Program-made: the position numbers and the translations under genes | NCBI GenBank assembly: GCA_963719135.1 | Contig: CAVRAZ010000006.1 | Coordinates: 186,001 to 250,000, forward strand | Direction: 5' to 3' | Length of the DNA: 64,000 bases | DNA from: CAVRAZ01 sp963719135 | Lineage (GTDB): Bacteria > Pseudomonadota > Gammaproteobacteria > DSM-19610 | Notes under the pieces: generated by a model | Told to the model about the DNA's origin: nothing | The model's input: only the letters and a program-made list of their open reading frames with translations | Databases searched by the model: none | In this document: positions 10,272-19,092 of the stretch, piece after piece | Layout: each line of letters begins with the position of its first letter | Numbering within the stretch: the stretch's first letter is position 1

Positions 10272-11423
10272 CTAGTCAGCCTGGCGGCGCAAGAATGCCG
10301 GAATATCCAGGTAGTCCAGGTCACCGGCGGTCGGAGCGGCCGGTAGCGGGTCGCCCGCGACGCGCTTGCGGATAACGGTCGGGCGTTCCAGCTCGCCGTA
10401 ATTGACTTCGCCGCTGCGGTCGCGCTTGACCAGCTTCACCGGCTTGTCCACCTGCGGCTGAGCCGCCTCGGCGCCCAGACCGGTGGCCACGACGGTCACG
10501 CGCAATTCGTCGCTCATATCCGGATCGATGACGGTGCCGACCACGACGGTCGCGTTGTCCGACGCAAACTCCTTGACAGTCGCACCGACATCGTCGAATT
10601 CGCCGATCGTCAGGTCCAGACCGGCGGTCACGTTGACCAGGATACCGCGCGCACCCATCAGATCAACGTCCTCGAGCAGCGGGCTGTTGATCGCGGCTTC
10701 CGCCGCCTCACGCGCGCGGTCGGGACCCTTGGCGGCGCCGGAACCCATCATCGCCATGCCCATCTCCGACATCACGGTGCGCACGTCGGCGAAGTCGACG
10801 TTGATGAGACCCGGACGGGTGATCAGCTCGGCGATGCCCTGCACGGCGCCCAGCAGCACATTGTTCGCCGACTTGAAGGCACTCAGCAGACTGACATCCT
10901 TGCCCAGCACCGTCAGCAGTTTTTCGTTGGGGATGGTGATCAGCGAGTCGACGTACTGGCTCAACTCGGTAATGCCGCGCTTGGCCGCTTCCATGCGCTT
11001 GTTGCCCTCGAACGGGAACGGCTTGGTCACGACGGCGACGGTCAGAATGCCCATTTCCTTCGCGACCTGCGCGACCACCGGCGCGGCGCCCGTGCCCGTG
11101 CCGCCGCCCATGCCGGCGGTGATGAACAGCATGTCTGAACCGGCGATCACTTCCTGCAGCCGGTCGCGATCTTCCATGGCCGCCTGCCGGCCGATGTCCG
11201 GATTCGCGCCCGCGCCGAGGCCCTTGGTGATGCTGCTGCCGATCTGCAGGGTGGTGCGCGCGCTCATGCTGTCCAGCGCCTGCGAATCGGTGTTGGCACA
11301 GATGAAGTCGACCCCCTCGATGCTCGCTTCCACCATGTGCTGTACGGCATTGCCGCCACCGCCGCCAATGCCGATCACCTTGATGACCGCGTTCTGGCTG
11401 TATGAATCCATCAGTTCAAACAT
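10272..11423 (-). CDS. ftsZ: Cell division GTPase FtsZ
   Basis: The product is 383 residues (E. coli 383). FtsZ is the tubulin homologue that polymerises into the Z ring. The GTP-binding signature GGGTGTGAAPVVA and the N-terminal VIGIGGGGGNAV loop are intact. The T7 catalytic loop lies around the NVDFADVRTVM region. After a ~60-residue linker the conserved C-terminal peptide DYLDIPAFLRRQAD follows; FtsA, ZipA and ZapD bind this site. I chose the ATG at 11423 because a strong ribosome site (GAGAGGAGA) lies six bases before it. The upstream ATG in the same frame (11450) would add nine unconserved residues. ftsA ends 36 bases upstream. Confidence 0.98.
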   Translation of the reverse strand: MFELMDSYSQNAVIKVIGIGGGGGNAVQHMVEASIEGVDFICANTDSQALDSMSARTTLQIGSSITKGLGAGANPDIGRQAAMEDRDRLQEVIAGSDMLFITAGMGGGTGTGAAPVVAQVAKEMGILTVAVVTKPFPFEGNKRMEAAKRGITELSQYVDSLITIPNEKLLTVLGKDVSLLSAFKSANNVLLGAVQGIAELITRPGLINVDFADVRTVMSEMGMAMMGSGAAKGPDRAREAAEAAINSPLLEDVDLMGARGILVNVTAGLDLTIGEFDDVGATVKEFASDNATVVVGTVIDPDMSDELRVTVVATGLGAEAAQPQVDKPVKLVKRDRSGEVNYGELERPTVIRKRVAGDPLPAAPTAGDLDYLDIPAFLRRQAD

Positions 11424-11459
11424 GTGACGTCTCCTCTCGTGTTCATTCATTCAAGTGCA

Positions 11460-12695
11460 TCAAAAATTGCCCTGGAACCAGCTTTTCATCCGGTTCCAGA
11501 TACCTTTGAACCCGCCGCCCATCCCCACATCGAGCGAGCGATGCGCGCGGTTCTTCTGTCCAAACAAAAGCAATCCGACTCCGGTTGCGTAAATCGGGTT
11601 TCGCACCACATCGACCAGACCGGACACGTCCTGCGGCACGCCCAGCCGCACCGGCATGTGAAATATTTCCTCCGCCAACTCAACCAACCCCTCGATCTTT
11701 GAACTGCCGCCGGTCAGCACCACGCCGGCGGCGATCAAATCCTCGAATCCGCTGCGCCGCAGTTCGGCCTGCACCAGCGACAACAGCTCCTCGTACCTCG
11801 GCTCGACCACCTCCGCCAGCGTCTGCCGCATCAGCCGCCGCGCCGGACGTTCGCCGACGCTGGGCACCTCGATCGTTTCGTCGTGGCTCGCCAGTTGCGT
11901 CAGCGCGCACGCGTATTTGATCTTGATTTCCTCGGCGTTCTGGGTCGGCGTGCGCAGGGCCACTGCGATATCGTTGGTCACCTGATCGCCGGCGATCGGA
12001 ATCACCGCGGTATGCCGTATCGATCCCTCCGTGAACACGGCGATGTCGGTGGTGCCGCCGCCGATGTCGACCAGGCAGACGCCCAGATCCTTCTCGTCCT
12101 CGGTCAGCACCGAATGACTGGACGCAAGCTGCTCGAGAATGATGTCGTCGACCTCCAGGCCGCAGCGGCGCACGCACTTGATGATGTTCTGCGCGGCGCT
12201 CACTGCGCCGGTCACCATGTGCACCTTGGCCTCCAGCCGCACGCCGCACATGCCGACCGGTTCGCGGATGCCGTCCTGCTCGTCGATGACGAACTCCTGC
12301 GGAAGTATGTGCAGTATCTTCTGATCCGCCGGTATCGCGACGGCGCGCGCCGCGTCAATGACGCGTTCCACGTCGCTCGGCGTCACCTCCTTGTCGCGAA
12401 TCGCCACGATGCCGTGCGAATTCAGGCTGCGGATGTGGCTGCCGGCTATGCCGGCGTAGACGGAATGAATCTGGCAGCCGGCCATCAGCTCCGCTTCCTC
12501 GATTGCGCGCTGGATGGAATGCACTGTCGATTCGATGTTGACGACCACGCCTTTCTTCAGCCCCTTGGACGGGTGTGATCCGATGCCGATGATTTCGATC
12601 CTGCCGTCGGACGTGACCTCGCCGACGATCGCCACCACCTTCGAGGTGCCGATATCCAGTCCGACGATCATGTTCTTTTCAATGCGTTTTGGCAT
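11460..12695 (-). CDS. ftsA: Cell division protein FtsA
   Basis: The product is about 411 residues (E. coli 420). FtsA is the actin-like protein that tethers FtsZ to the membrane. The sequence shows the ATPase phosphate-1 motif VGLDIGTSKVVAIVGE, the phosphate-2 block CLVDIGGGTTDIAVF, the adenosine loop VVLTGGSSKIEG, and a C-terminal amphipathic helix (WNRMKSWFQGNF) typical of the membrane-targeting sequence. I place the start at the ATG at 12695; a TTG nine bases upstream overlaps the ftsQ stop and is an alternative. It forms the usual ftsQ-ftsA-ftsZ run. Confidence 0.97.
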   Translation of the reverse strand: MPKRIEKNMIVGLDIGTSKVVAIVGEVTSDGRIEIIGIGSHPSKGLKKGVVVNIESTVHSIQRAIEEAELMAGCQIHSVYAGIAGSHIRSLNSHGIVAIRDKEVTPSDVERVIDAARAVAIPADQKILHILPQEFVIDEQDGIREPVGMCGVRLEAKVHMVTGAVSAAQNIIKCVRRCGLEVDDIILEQLASSHSVLTEDEKDLGVCLVDIGGGTTDIAVFTEGSIRHTAVIPIAGDQVTNDIAVALRTPTQNAEEIKIKYACALTQLASHDETIEVPSVGERPARRLMRQTLAEVVEPRYEELLSLVQAELRRSGFEDLIAAGVVLTGGSSKIEGLVELAEEIFHMPVRLGVPQDVSGLVDVVRNPIYATGVGLLLFGQKNRAHRSLDVGMGGGFKGIWNRMKSWFQGNF

Positions 12696-12700
12696 TCCGA

Positions 12701-13483
12701 TCAACCCGTCTGTTCCTTTTGGATGTCAGGTGACCAGCGCACGGCGAAACCGTTGCTGTAGCGCAGATCGACCGCGTCGATGCGGTGTCCCGCCGACGCG
12801 AGTATCGCCGGATAGGCGCGCGCGAAACGCGCCAGCCGCTGCTCGGGCTGCAGACGACCCATTTGCACCTGTGTGCCGTTGCTCAGGGTCATCTGCCAGG
12901 AACGGCGCTCGTCCTGGCGCAGCGCGCGTATCGACAGACCCAGATTCCTGAGCATGGCCGTCATGTGCCGGTAGGTCTCCAGCACCTGTGCGGCGTGGCC
13001 TTCCGGTCCTTCCAGCCGCGGCAGCGCTTCGCCGTATTGCGCCGGAACCGCGGACGGCGTGAACACCTCGCCCCGTTCGTTCAGGAGCGCGCTTCCGCCC
13101 CAAAGCGCGACGGCCTGATGTTCGGTGACCTCTATGCGCAGGCGGTCGGGCCAGAGTCTTCGCACCGACACTTGATCCACCCAGGCCTGCGTCCGGACCC
13201 GGGCCTGGATCGCCGCCACGCTGGTCCCGAAAAAGCCGCCTTCCACCAGTGGTTCCAGATCCGTCTGGAGCGCCGACCGGTCCAGGTGACGCAGCTCGCC
13301 GGCGATCTCGATCTTGCGCAAGGGTGTGTGCGCGGGATCGACGAGCCAGTCGATGCCGGTCCAGATCGCCGCCGCGAGCACCAGCAGCAGGCCGATACCG
13401 CTCAGCAGGCGCCGCCGCGTCGCGATGGCACCCAAGTCCGGTGCCTGCGCGGTCTGCTTCATCCGGGCGTGATTCGCACGCAT
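12701..13483 (-). CDS. ftsQ: Cell division protein FtsQ
   Basis: The product is 260 residues (E. coli 276). FtsQ is a bitopic protein linking early and late divisome parts through FtsB and FtsL. It has a short cytosolic N-terminus, one membrane helix (about 26-46, LLSGIGLLLVLAAAIW), then a POTRA domain starting LRKIEIAGELRHLDRSAL and the FtsQ beta domain ending DLRYSNGFAVRW. The start lies four bases after the ddlB stop. The stop TGA overlaps a possible TTG start of ftsA. Confidence 0.95.
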   Translation of the reverse strand: MRANHARMKQTAQAPDLGAIATRRRLLSGIGLLLVLAAAIWTGIDWLVDPAHTPLRKIEIAGELRHLDRSALQTDLEPLVEGGFFGTSVAAIQARVRTQAWVDQVSVRRLWPDRLRIEVTEHQAVALWGGSALLNERGEVFTPSAVPAQYGEALPRLEGPEGHAAQVLETYRHMTAMLRNLGLSIRALRQDERRSWQMTLSNGTQVQMGRLQPEQRLARFARAYPAILASAGHRIDAVDLRYSNGFAVRWSPDIQKEQTG

Positions 13484-13487
13484 GCCC

Positions 13488-14438
13488 TCAGCTCACCCTC
13501 ATACTCGTTTCCAGAATGCGCCAAACCAGATCGGCAATGTCGATGCCGGCGACGCGCGCGGCCATCGGCACCAGGCTGTGGTCGGTCATGCCGGGCACGG
13601 TATTCACTTCGATCAACCAAAGCTGTTCTGCCGCGTCACAGAGAAAATCCACACGTCCCCAGCCGCTCGCGCCCAACCGCTCGAATGCATCGAGCGCGAC
13701 CGACTGCAGCAACGCTTCGCGTCCGGCGTCCAGACCGCAGGGGCAGTGATAGCGCGTCGAGTCCGCCTGATACTTGGCCTCGTAGTCGTAGAATTCCCGC
13801 GGCGTTTCCAGGCGGATCAGCGGCAGGGCATCGCGGCCAAGAATGCCGGCGGTGTATTCCGGACCGTCGATCCAGCGTTCGGCCAGCACTTGGTGATCGA
13901 AAGCGTCGGCCATACGCCAGGCATCTTCGAGTTCGCGCTCCGAATACACCTTGCTCATGCCGATGCTCGAGCCCTCGTGAATCGGTTTGATCATCAGCGG
14001 AAATCCGATGTCCCGCGCCGCGGCGGCCAAGTCCCGCACGTCGTTTAGCACTACGAATGCCGGCGTCGGCAGGCCCACGCCCTGCCACAGTTGCTTGCTC
14101 CTGAGTTTGTCCATGGCCAGCGCCGAACCCAGCACGCCGCTGCCGGTATAGGACACGCCCAGCGTATCCAGATAACCCTGGATCACACCGTCCTCGCCGC
14201 CGCGGCCGTGAAGTATGTTGAACGCGCGGTCGAATTCGCCGCCCGCCAGGCGGTCCAGCGCACCCGGCACCGACGGGTCGAGCGCTTCGGCGGCGACACT
14301 GCGCGACAACAGGGCATCCAGCACCGCGGCGCCGCTCTTGAGCGAAATCGGCCGCTCCGCCGACGCGCCGCCCATCAGTACGGCCACGCGGCCGAATTCC
14401 GACGCCTGTTTGACCCGTTTGTCCGCCACAACCGTCAT
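13488..14438 (-). CDS. ddlB: D-alanine--D-alanine ligase
   Basis: The product is 316 residues (E. coli DdlB 306). It joins two D-Ala residues with ATP to make the dipeptide that MurF adds to the muropeptide. It is an ATP-grasp enzyme: VLMGGASAERPISLKSG at the N-terminus, HGRGGEDGVIQG, PLMIKPIHEGSSIGMSKV, and the C-terminal metal and substrate site LIEVNTVPGMTDHSLVP. The start overlaps the murB stop as ATGA. Placement between murB and ftsQ supports ddlB over ddlA. Confidence 0.97.
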   Translation of the reverse strand: MTVVADKRVKQASEFGRVAVLMGGASAERPISLKSGAAVLDALLSRSVAAEALDPSVPGALDRLAGGEFDRAFNILHGRGGEDGVIQGYLDTLGVSYTGSGVLGSALAMDKLRSKQLWQGVGLPTPAFVVLNDVRDLAAAARDIGFPLMIKPIHEGSSIGMSKVYSERELEDAWRMADAFDHQVLAERWIDGPEYTAGILGRDALPLIRLETPREFYDYEAKYQADSTRYHCPCGLDAGREALLQSVALDAFERLGASGWGRVDFLCDAAEQLWLIEVNTVPGMTDHSLVPMAARVAGIDIADLVWRILETSMRVS

Positions 14439-15346
14439 CTTCCGTTTGTTTCCGGCTTGCCGACGATGCGCACTTCCGTCGTCAACGCCACACCCTGCGT
14501 TTCCAGCACGCGGCTTTTCACGCGCTCGATCAGCGCTTCGATTTCACCCGCACGCGCACCGCCGAGATTGACGATGAAATTGGCGTGCTTGCGCGAAATC
14601 TCCGCCTGGCCGATACGTTCACCCTTGAGCCCCGCCGCCTCGATCAGACGTGCCGCATGGTCATTGGGCGGATTCTTGAACACCGACCCGCAACTGGGTT
14701 GCGAAACCGGCTGCGTGGCCGTGCGCTTTTCCAGCAATTCCTTGATGCGCGCCTGACCGCGCGTGGCGTCGCCGCTGGCCAGTTGCAGATCCACCGCCAC
14801 GAACCATTGGTCGCCCGCACCCTGCACCGAACGGTAACCAATGCGGAAAGCGGCCGGCGTGCGGCGGCACAGTTCGCCGTCGCGCCCAACCACCTCGACC
14901 GACTCGACCAGCGGCCAGGTTTCGCCGCCGAACGCGCCGGCATTCATCGCCAGCGCGCCGCCCATCGTGCCGGGAATGCCCGCCAGAAATTCGGCGCCGA
15001 CCAGACCCGCGCGCGCGGCGAAGCGCGCGACTTTCGCGCAGGCCACGCCGGCGCCGGCGCGCACGCGGTCGCCCGACCGCAGTTCCAGCGTATCCAGACC
15101 GCCGAACGGCATGATCACCGTGCCGTCGATGCCGCCGTCGCGTACCAGCAGGTTGCTGCCGAGCCCGACCCAGTACAGGGGTTCGTCGGCCGGTAGCGTG
15201 CGCAGGAACGCACACAGATCGGCGAGATTCGCGGGCCGGTACCAGCGCCGCGCCGCGCCGCCGACGCGCCAACTCGTATGCGCGGCCATCGGCTCGTTCA
15301 GTCTGAGGTCGCCCGCCGGATCGTTGTGTTTTTCCGCCGTCATCAT
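14435..15346 (-). CDS. murB: UDP-N-acetylenolpyruvoylglucosamine reductase MurB
   Basis: The product is 303 residues, the shorter type II-like MurB size (E. coli MurB is 342). MurB is an FAD enzyme that reduces enolpyruvyl-UDP-GlcNAc with NADPH to UDP-MurNAc. FAD-binding blocks are HTSWRVGGAARRWYRP, VGLGSNLLVRDGG and LAGIPGTMGGALAMNAGAFG. The proton-donor serine is in QPSCGSVFKNPP, and the catalytic glutamate lies near the C-terminus. In E. coli murB is not inside the dcw cluster, so murC-murB-ddlB here is the non-enteric layout. The start is ten bases after the murC stop. Confidence 0.96.
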   Translation of the reverse strand: MMTAEKHNDPAGDLRLNEPMAAHTSWRVGGAARRWYRPANLADLCAFLRTLPADEPLYWVGLGSNLLVRDGGIDGTVIMPFGGLDTLELRSGDRVRAGAGVACAKVARFAARAGLVGAEFLAGIPGTMGGALAMNAGAFGGETWPLVESVEVVGRDGELCRRTPAAFRIGYRSVQGAGDQWFVAVDLQLASGDATRGQARIKELLEKRTATQPVSQPSCGSVFKNPPNDHAARLIEAAGLKGERIGQAEISRKHANFIVNLGGARAGEIEALIERVKSRVLETQGVALTTEVRIVGKPETNGR

Positions 15347-15356
15347 GTCCCGTCTT

Positions 15357-16808
15357 TCAACCCTGTCTCGCGTCGAGCAGCGCCTGAAGTTGCGCCGGCA
15401 GTTGCGCCGCGACCGCGCCGATGCTGCCTGCGCCCAGCGTCAGCACCAGGTCACCCGGATGAACCAGATCGGCGAGCACCGAAGGCAGTTGCTCGACGTC
15501 CTCGACGAACACCGGCTCGACGCGGCCGCGATTGCGGATCGAGCGGCACAGCGCACGCCCGTCAGCGCCCGGCAGATGTTCCTCGCCGGCCGCGTAGACT
15601 TCGGCCAGCACCAGCACGTCCGCGTCGGACAGCACTTGGCTGAAATCCTCGAACAGATCCAGCGTGCGGGTATACCGGTGCGGCTGGAATGCCAGCACCA
15701 GGCGGCGATTCGGCCAACCGGCCCGCGCCGCGCTGAGCGTGGCGCTGATTTCGCGCGGGTGGTGGCCGTAGTCATCGACCAGCAGCACGTCGCCGCCGGC
15801 GACGCTTAGCGTACCGTTCATTTGAAAGCGCCGCCCGATGCCCTGGAAACTTTCCAGCCCTTTCTGGATGTCGGCGTCGGACACACCCAGCTCGCGCGCC
15901 ACCGCAATGGCGGCCAGCGCGTTCAGCACATTGTGGCGACCCGGCATGTTGAGCGTCACCGACAGCGGCGGCGCGTCCCCGGAGAGCACCTGAAAATCGA
16001 TCTGCCCGCCGCGCTGGCGGATAGCCGTCGCGCGCAGGTCCGCATCCGTCGCTTCGATACCGTAGGTGCGCACCGGGCGCGTGATCTCGGGCAGCAGAGC
16101 GCGGATCTCGGCGTCGTCGAGACAGATCACGGCGAGGCCATAGAACGGCAGGTGGTGCAGGAATTCCACGAAGGTCTGGCGCAACTGCTGAAAATCGCCG
16201 CCGTAGGTCGACAGGTGATCCGCATCGATGTTGGTGACGATGGCCAGCATCGGCTGCAGATACAGGAACGAGGCGTCGCTTTCGTCGGCTTCGGCGACCA
16301 GATAGCGCCCGGTGCCGAGCCGCGCGTGACTCGCCGCGCTGTTCAACAGACCGCCGATGACGAACGTCGGATCGAGACCGCCTTCGGCGAGCAGACTCGC
16401 GACCAGACTCGTCGTGGTGGTCTTGCCGTGCGTGCCCGCCACCGCGACGCCGTAGCGGAACCGCATCAGCTCGGCCAGCATCTCGGCGCGCGGCACCACC
16501 GGAATGCGCTGCGTGCGCGCGGCCAGCACTTCCGGGTTGTCGGCCTTGACCGCGCTCGACACCACGACCACGTCCGCGTTTTCCATGTTGGCGGCGGCGT
16601 GGCCGATGTGCACCGTCGCGCCCAGGTCGTGCAGCCGGCGCGTGACCGAGTTTTCCTTGATGTCGGAACCGCTCACCTTGTAGCCCAGGTTGAGCAGCAC
16701 TTCGGCGATGCCGCCCATGCCGGCGCCGCCGATACCGACGAAATGCGCGCAGCGCACGCGCCCCATCGCGTCGGGCTGCATGGGGAGATCGCTTGCCGCG
16801 GCCATCAT
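15357..16808 (-). CDS. murC: UDP-N-acetylmuramate--L-alanine ligase MurC
   Basis: The product is 483 residues (E. coli 491). MurC adds the first amino acid, L-Ala, to UDP-MurNAc. It has the N-terminal nucleotide fold HFVGIGGAGMGGIAEVLLN, the ATP loop GTHGKTTTTSLVA, and the Mur ligase central and C-terminal domains (LVDDYGHHPREI). I take the ATG at 16808, which overlaps the murG stop (ATGATG arrangement); the next codon is also ATG. The same frame is open upstream, but only as a shadow of murG. Confidence 0.97.
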   Translation of the reverse strand: MMAAASDLPMQPDAMGRVRCAHFVGIGGAGMGGIAEVLLNLGYKVSGSDIKENSVTRRLHDLGATVHIGHAAANMENADVVVVSSAVKADNPEVLAARTQRIPVVPRAEMLAELMRFRYGVAVAGTHGKTTTTSLVASLLAEGGLDPTFVIGGLLNSAASHARLGTGRYLVAEADESDASFLYLQPMLAIVTNIDADHLSTYGGDFQQLRQTFVEFLHHLPFYGLAVICLDDAEIRALLPEITRPVRTYGIEATDADLRATAIRQRGGQIDFQVLSGDAPPLSVTLNMPGRHNVLNALAAIAVARELGVSDADIQKGLESFQGIGRRFQMNGTLSVAGGDVLLVDDYGHHPREISATLSAARAGWPNRRLVLAFQPHRYTRTLDLFEDFSQVLSDADVLVLAEVYAAGEEHLPGADGRALCRSIRNRGRVEPVFVEDVEQLPSVLADLVHPGDLVLTLGAGSIGAVAAQLPAQLQALLDARQG

Positions 16809-17890
16809 GCCGCCACCCCGCTTGCGAAACCGGCCGCGGCCAGGCAACGTTCGGCGACGCGACGCGCGGCATCCGGTATGCCCAGCGCGCGCGCTTTGTC
16901 GGCCATGCGCTGCAACTGGTCGGGCCGGTTCACCAGCGCCAGTTGCTCGGCGAGCGTTTGCACCGACACCTGTGTCTGCGGCATCAACACCGCCGCACCG
17001 GCGTCGGTCAAATAGCGTGCATTGACGGTCTGATGGTCGTCGACCGCATGTGGATAAGGCACGAGAATCGAAGCCACGCCGACCGCCGCCAGTTCGGCGA
17101 CCGTCAATGCGCCCGCGCGGCACAACACCAGATCGGCCCAGCCGTAGGCGGCGGCCATGTCCTCGATGAACGCGTCGATGCGCGCGCAAACGCCGGCGGC
17201 ACGATAAGACGCCTGCGCGGCCTCCAGATGCTTCAGTCCGGTCTGGTGCCACACTTCAGGCCGCCGGCCGCTGGCGATGGCCGCCAGCGCCTTGGGCACG
17301 ATGTTATTGAACGCGGCCGCACCCAGACTGCCGCCGACGACCAGCAGGCGCGGTTGGCGCGCGTCCGTGTACGAGTGCTTTTCGACGCCGATCAGCGCCG
17401 CGCGCACGGGATTGCCGGTGTGCTCGGCGCCGGGCAGACTGCCGGGAAACCCGGCCAGGACGCGCCTGGCGAACGGCGCCAGCAGACGATTGGTCAGACC
17501 CGCGACTGCGTTCTGTTCGTGAATCAGCAGCGGTTTGCGCAGCATCCAGGCCATGATCCCGCCGGGGCCGGTGACGAAGCCGCCCATGCCGAGCACGGCG
17601 ATCGGACGCACTGTGCGAATGATGCGCAACGCCTGCCAGGCGGCCGCCGCCAGCATGAACGGCGCGGTGAACCAGCGCAGCAGGCCCTTGCCGCGCAGGC
17701 CCTTGACGTCGATCCAGTGCATGGAAATCCCGGTGGGCGGCACGACGCGTGCCTCGAGGCCCTCGCGCGTGCCCATCCACGCGACCGGAACGCCCTGCGC
17801 CCGCAACTGCTCGGCAACCGCCAGCGCGGGAAACACGTGCCCGCCGGTGCCGCCGGCCATGATCAATACCGGTCCCGTTGTCCTGTTCAT
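16805..17890 (-). CDS. murG: UDP-GlcNAc:undecaprenyl-PP-MurNAc-pentapeptide transferase MurG
   Basis: The product is 361 residues (E. coli 355). MurG is the membrane-associated GT-B glycosyltransferase that makes lipid II from lipid I on the cytosolic face. The glycine-rich loop MAGGTGGHVFPALA is at residues 11-24. A second loop VVGGSLGAAAFN, and the donor-sugar region CRAGALTVAELAAVG with PYPHAVDDHQ, are all in place. The ATG at 17890 overlaps the ftsW stop (ATGA), and its own stop overlaps the murC start. The frame remains open upstream as a shadow of ftsW. Confidence 0.97.
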   Translation of the reverse strand: MNRTTGPVLIMAGGTGGHVFPALAVAEQLRAQGVPVAWMGTREGLEARVVPPTGISMHWIDVKGLRGKGLLRWFTAPFMLAAAAWQALRIIRTVRPIAVLGMGGFVTGPGGIMAWMLRKPLLIHEQNAVAGLTNRLLAPFARRVLAGFPGSLPGAEHTGNPVRAALIGVEKHSYTDARQPRLLVVGGSLGAAAFNNIVPKALAAIASGRRPEVWHQTGLKHLEAAQASYRAAGVCARIDAFIEDMAAAYGWADLVLCRAGALTVAELAAVGVASILVPYPHAVDDHQTVNARYLTDAGAAVLMPQTQVSVQTLAEQLALVNRPDQLQRMADKARALGIPDAARRVAERCLAAAGFASGVAA

Positions 17891-19092
17891 GGCACGCGCC
17901 TGCGCTTGGACGGCTCGACACCGGTGGCCGCCAGGCCTTCGGCCGTGCAGCGGGTTTCGTGATCGATGCGCAGGAGGATGCCGACCGCCGTGCAGATCAC
18001 GAGGATGCTGCTGCCGCCGTAGCTCAGGAACGGCAGCGTCAGGCCCTTGGTCGGCAGCAACCCGGTGTTCACGCCGATGTTGATCAGGGTCTGCAAGGCG
18101 ATCCAGGTGCCGATGCCGTAGGCGAGATAGCCGGCAAAGGCGTTGCCGTTGCGCATGGCGGTGACTGCGATGCGATAGCTGCGCCACACCACCAGCGCGA
18201 ACAGACAGAGCACCACGGCGACACCGACCAGACCCAGCTCCTCGGCCAGTACCGCGAACACGAAGTCGGTGTGCGCCTCGGGCAGGTAAAAGAGTTTCTG
18301 CACGCTGGCGCCCAGACCGACGCCGAACCACTCGCCGCGACCGATGGCGATCAGCGATTGCGTCAACTGGAACCCGGTGTCGAAAGGATCCTCCCACGGA
18401 TTCATGAAGGCGGTGAGCCGGTCCATCCGGTACGAGGAAGACACCGCCACCAGCGCCAGAATCGACACGGCGGCGACCAGCAGCGACGCGAAGCGCCAGA
18501 CCGCGACGCCGCCCATCAGAATCATGGTCATCGCCGTCGCGATCAACACCACGGTCGCGCCGAAATCCGGCTCGAGCAGCAGCAGCACGCCGGCGACCGC
18601 CAGCACGAGGAGCGGCTTGAGGAACGCCACCATGGTCGTGGCGAGCTGCTTGCTGTGGCGCACCAAATAGCCGGACAGGTAAATGAACAGCAACAGCTTC
18701 GCAAATTCGGAGGCCTGCAATTGAAACACGCCGAGGTTGAGCCAGCGCGTGCTGCCGTTGACGGTCTTGCCGACGCCGGGTACCACCACGACCGCCAGCA
18801 GCGCCAGCGCCAGCACCAGGCAGACGAAGCCGCTGCGCTGCCACCAGACCAGCGGAACCCGCACGGCGATCACGCCGGTGACAACGCCGACCAGCACGTA
18901 CAGCGCCTGCCGGAACGCGAAATAGAAAGCGCCGAGCCCCAGCCGCTCGGCGGTCGGCATCGAAGACGACGCCACCATGACGATGCCGATGCCGAGCAGG
19001 GTTGCGACCGCGGCCAGCAATTGGTTGTCCAGCCGCGCGGCACGCCGGCCGCGCCGGGTCAGGTCGCCGGGCAGGAGCAGCGCAACGTTCAT
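17887..19092 (-). CDS. ftsW: Septal peptidoglycan polymerase FtsW (SEDS family)
   Basis: The product is about 401 residues with roughly ten hydrophobic membrane helices. FtsW is the SEDS glycosyltransferase that polymerises lipid II at the septum with FtsI (present at 24538-26241). Family signatures include the large extracytoplasmic loop with the segment WEDPFDTGFQLTQSLIAIG and the catalytic-Asp region; the C-terminal block GLTLPFLSYGGSS is intact. I choose the ATG at 19092 because it overlaps the murD stop as ATGA; an ATG at 19104 would add four residues. Confidence 0.97.
   Translation of the reverse strand: MNVALLLPGDLTRRGRRAARLDNQLLAAVATLLGIGIVMVASSSMPTAERLGLGAFYFAFRQALYVLVGVVTGVIAVRVPLVWWQRSGFVCLVLALALLAVVVVPGVGKTVNGSTRWLNLGVFQLQASEFAKLLLFIYLSGYLVRHSKQLATTMVAFLKPLLVLAVAGVLLLLEPDFGATVVLIATAMTMILMGGVAVWRFASLLVAAVSILALVAVSSSYRMDRLTAFMNPWEDPFDTGFQLTQSLIAIGRGEWFGVGLGASVQKLFYLPEAHTDFVFAVLAEELGLVGVAVVLCLFALVVWRSYRIAVTAMRNGNAFAGYLAYGIGTWIALQTLINIGVNTGLLPTKGLTLPFLSYGGSSILVICTAVGILLRIDHETRCTAEGLAATGVEPSKRRRVP

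Noticed and set aside
16809..17252. Upstream extension of the murC frame
   Set aside because: It is a shadow of murG, Arg/Gly-rich and without motifs.
17891..18844. Upstream extension of the murG frame giving a 679-residue fusion
   Set aside because: The added part is a shadow of ftsW; MurG proper starts at 17890 with a coupled start.
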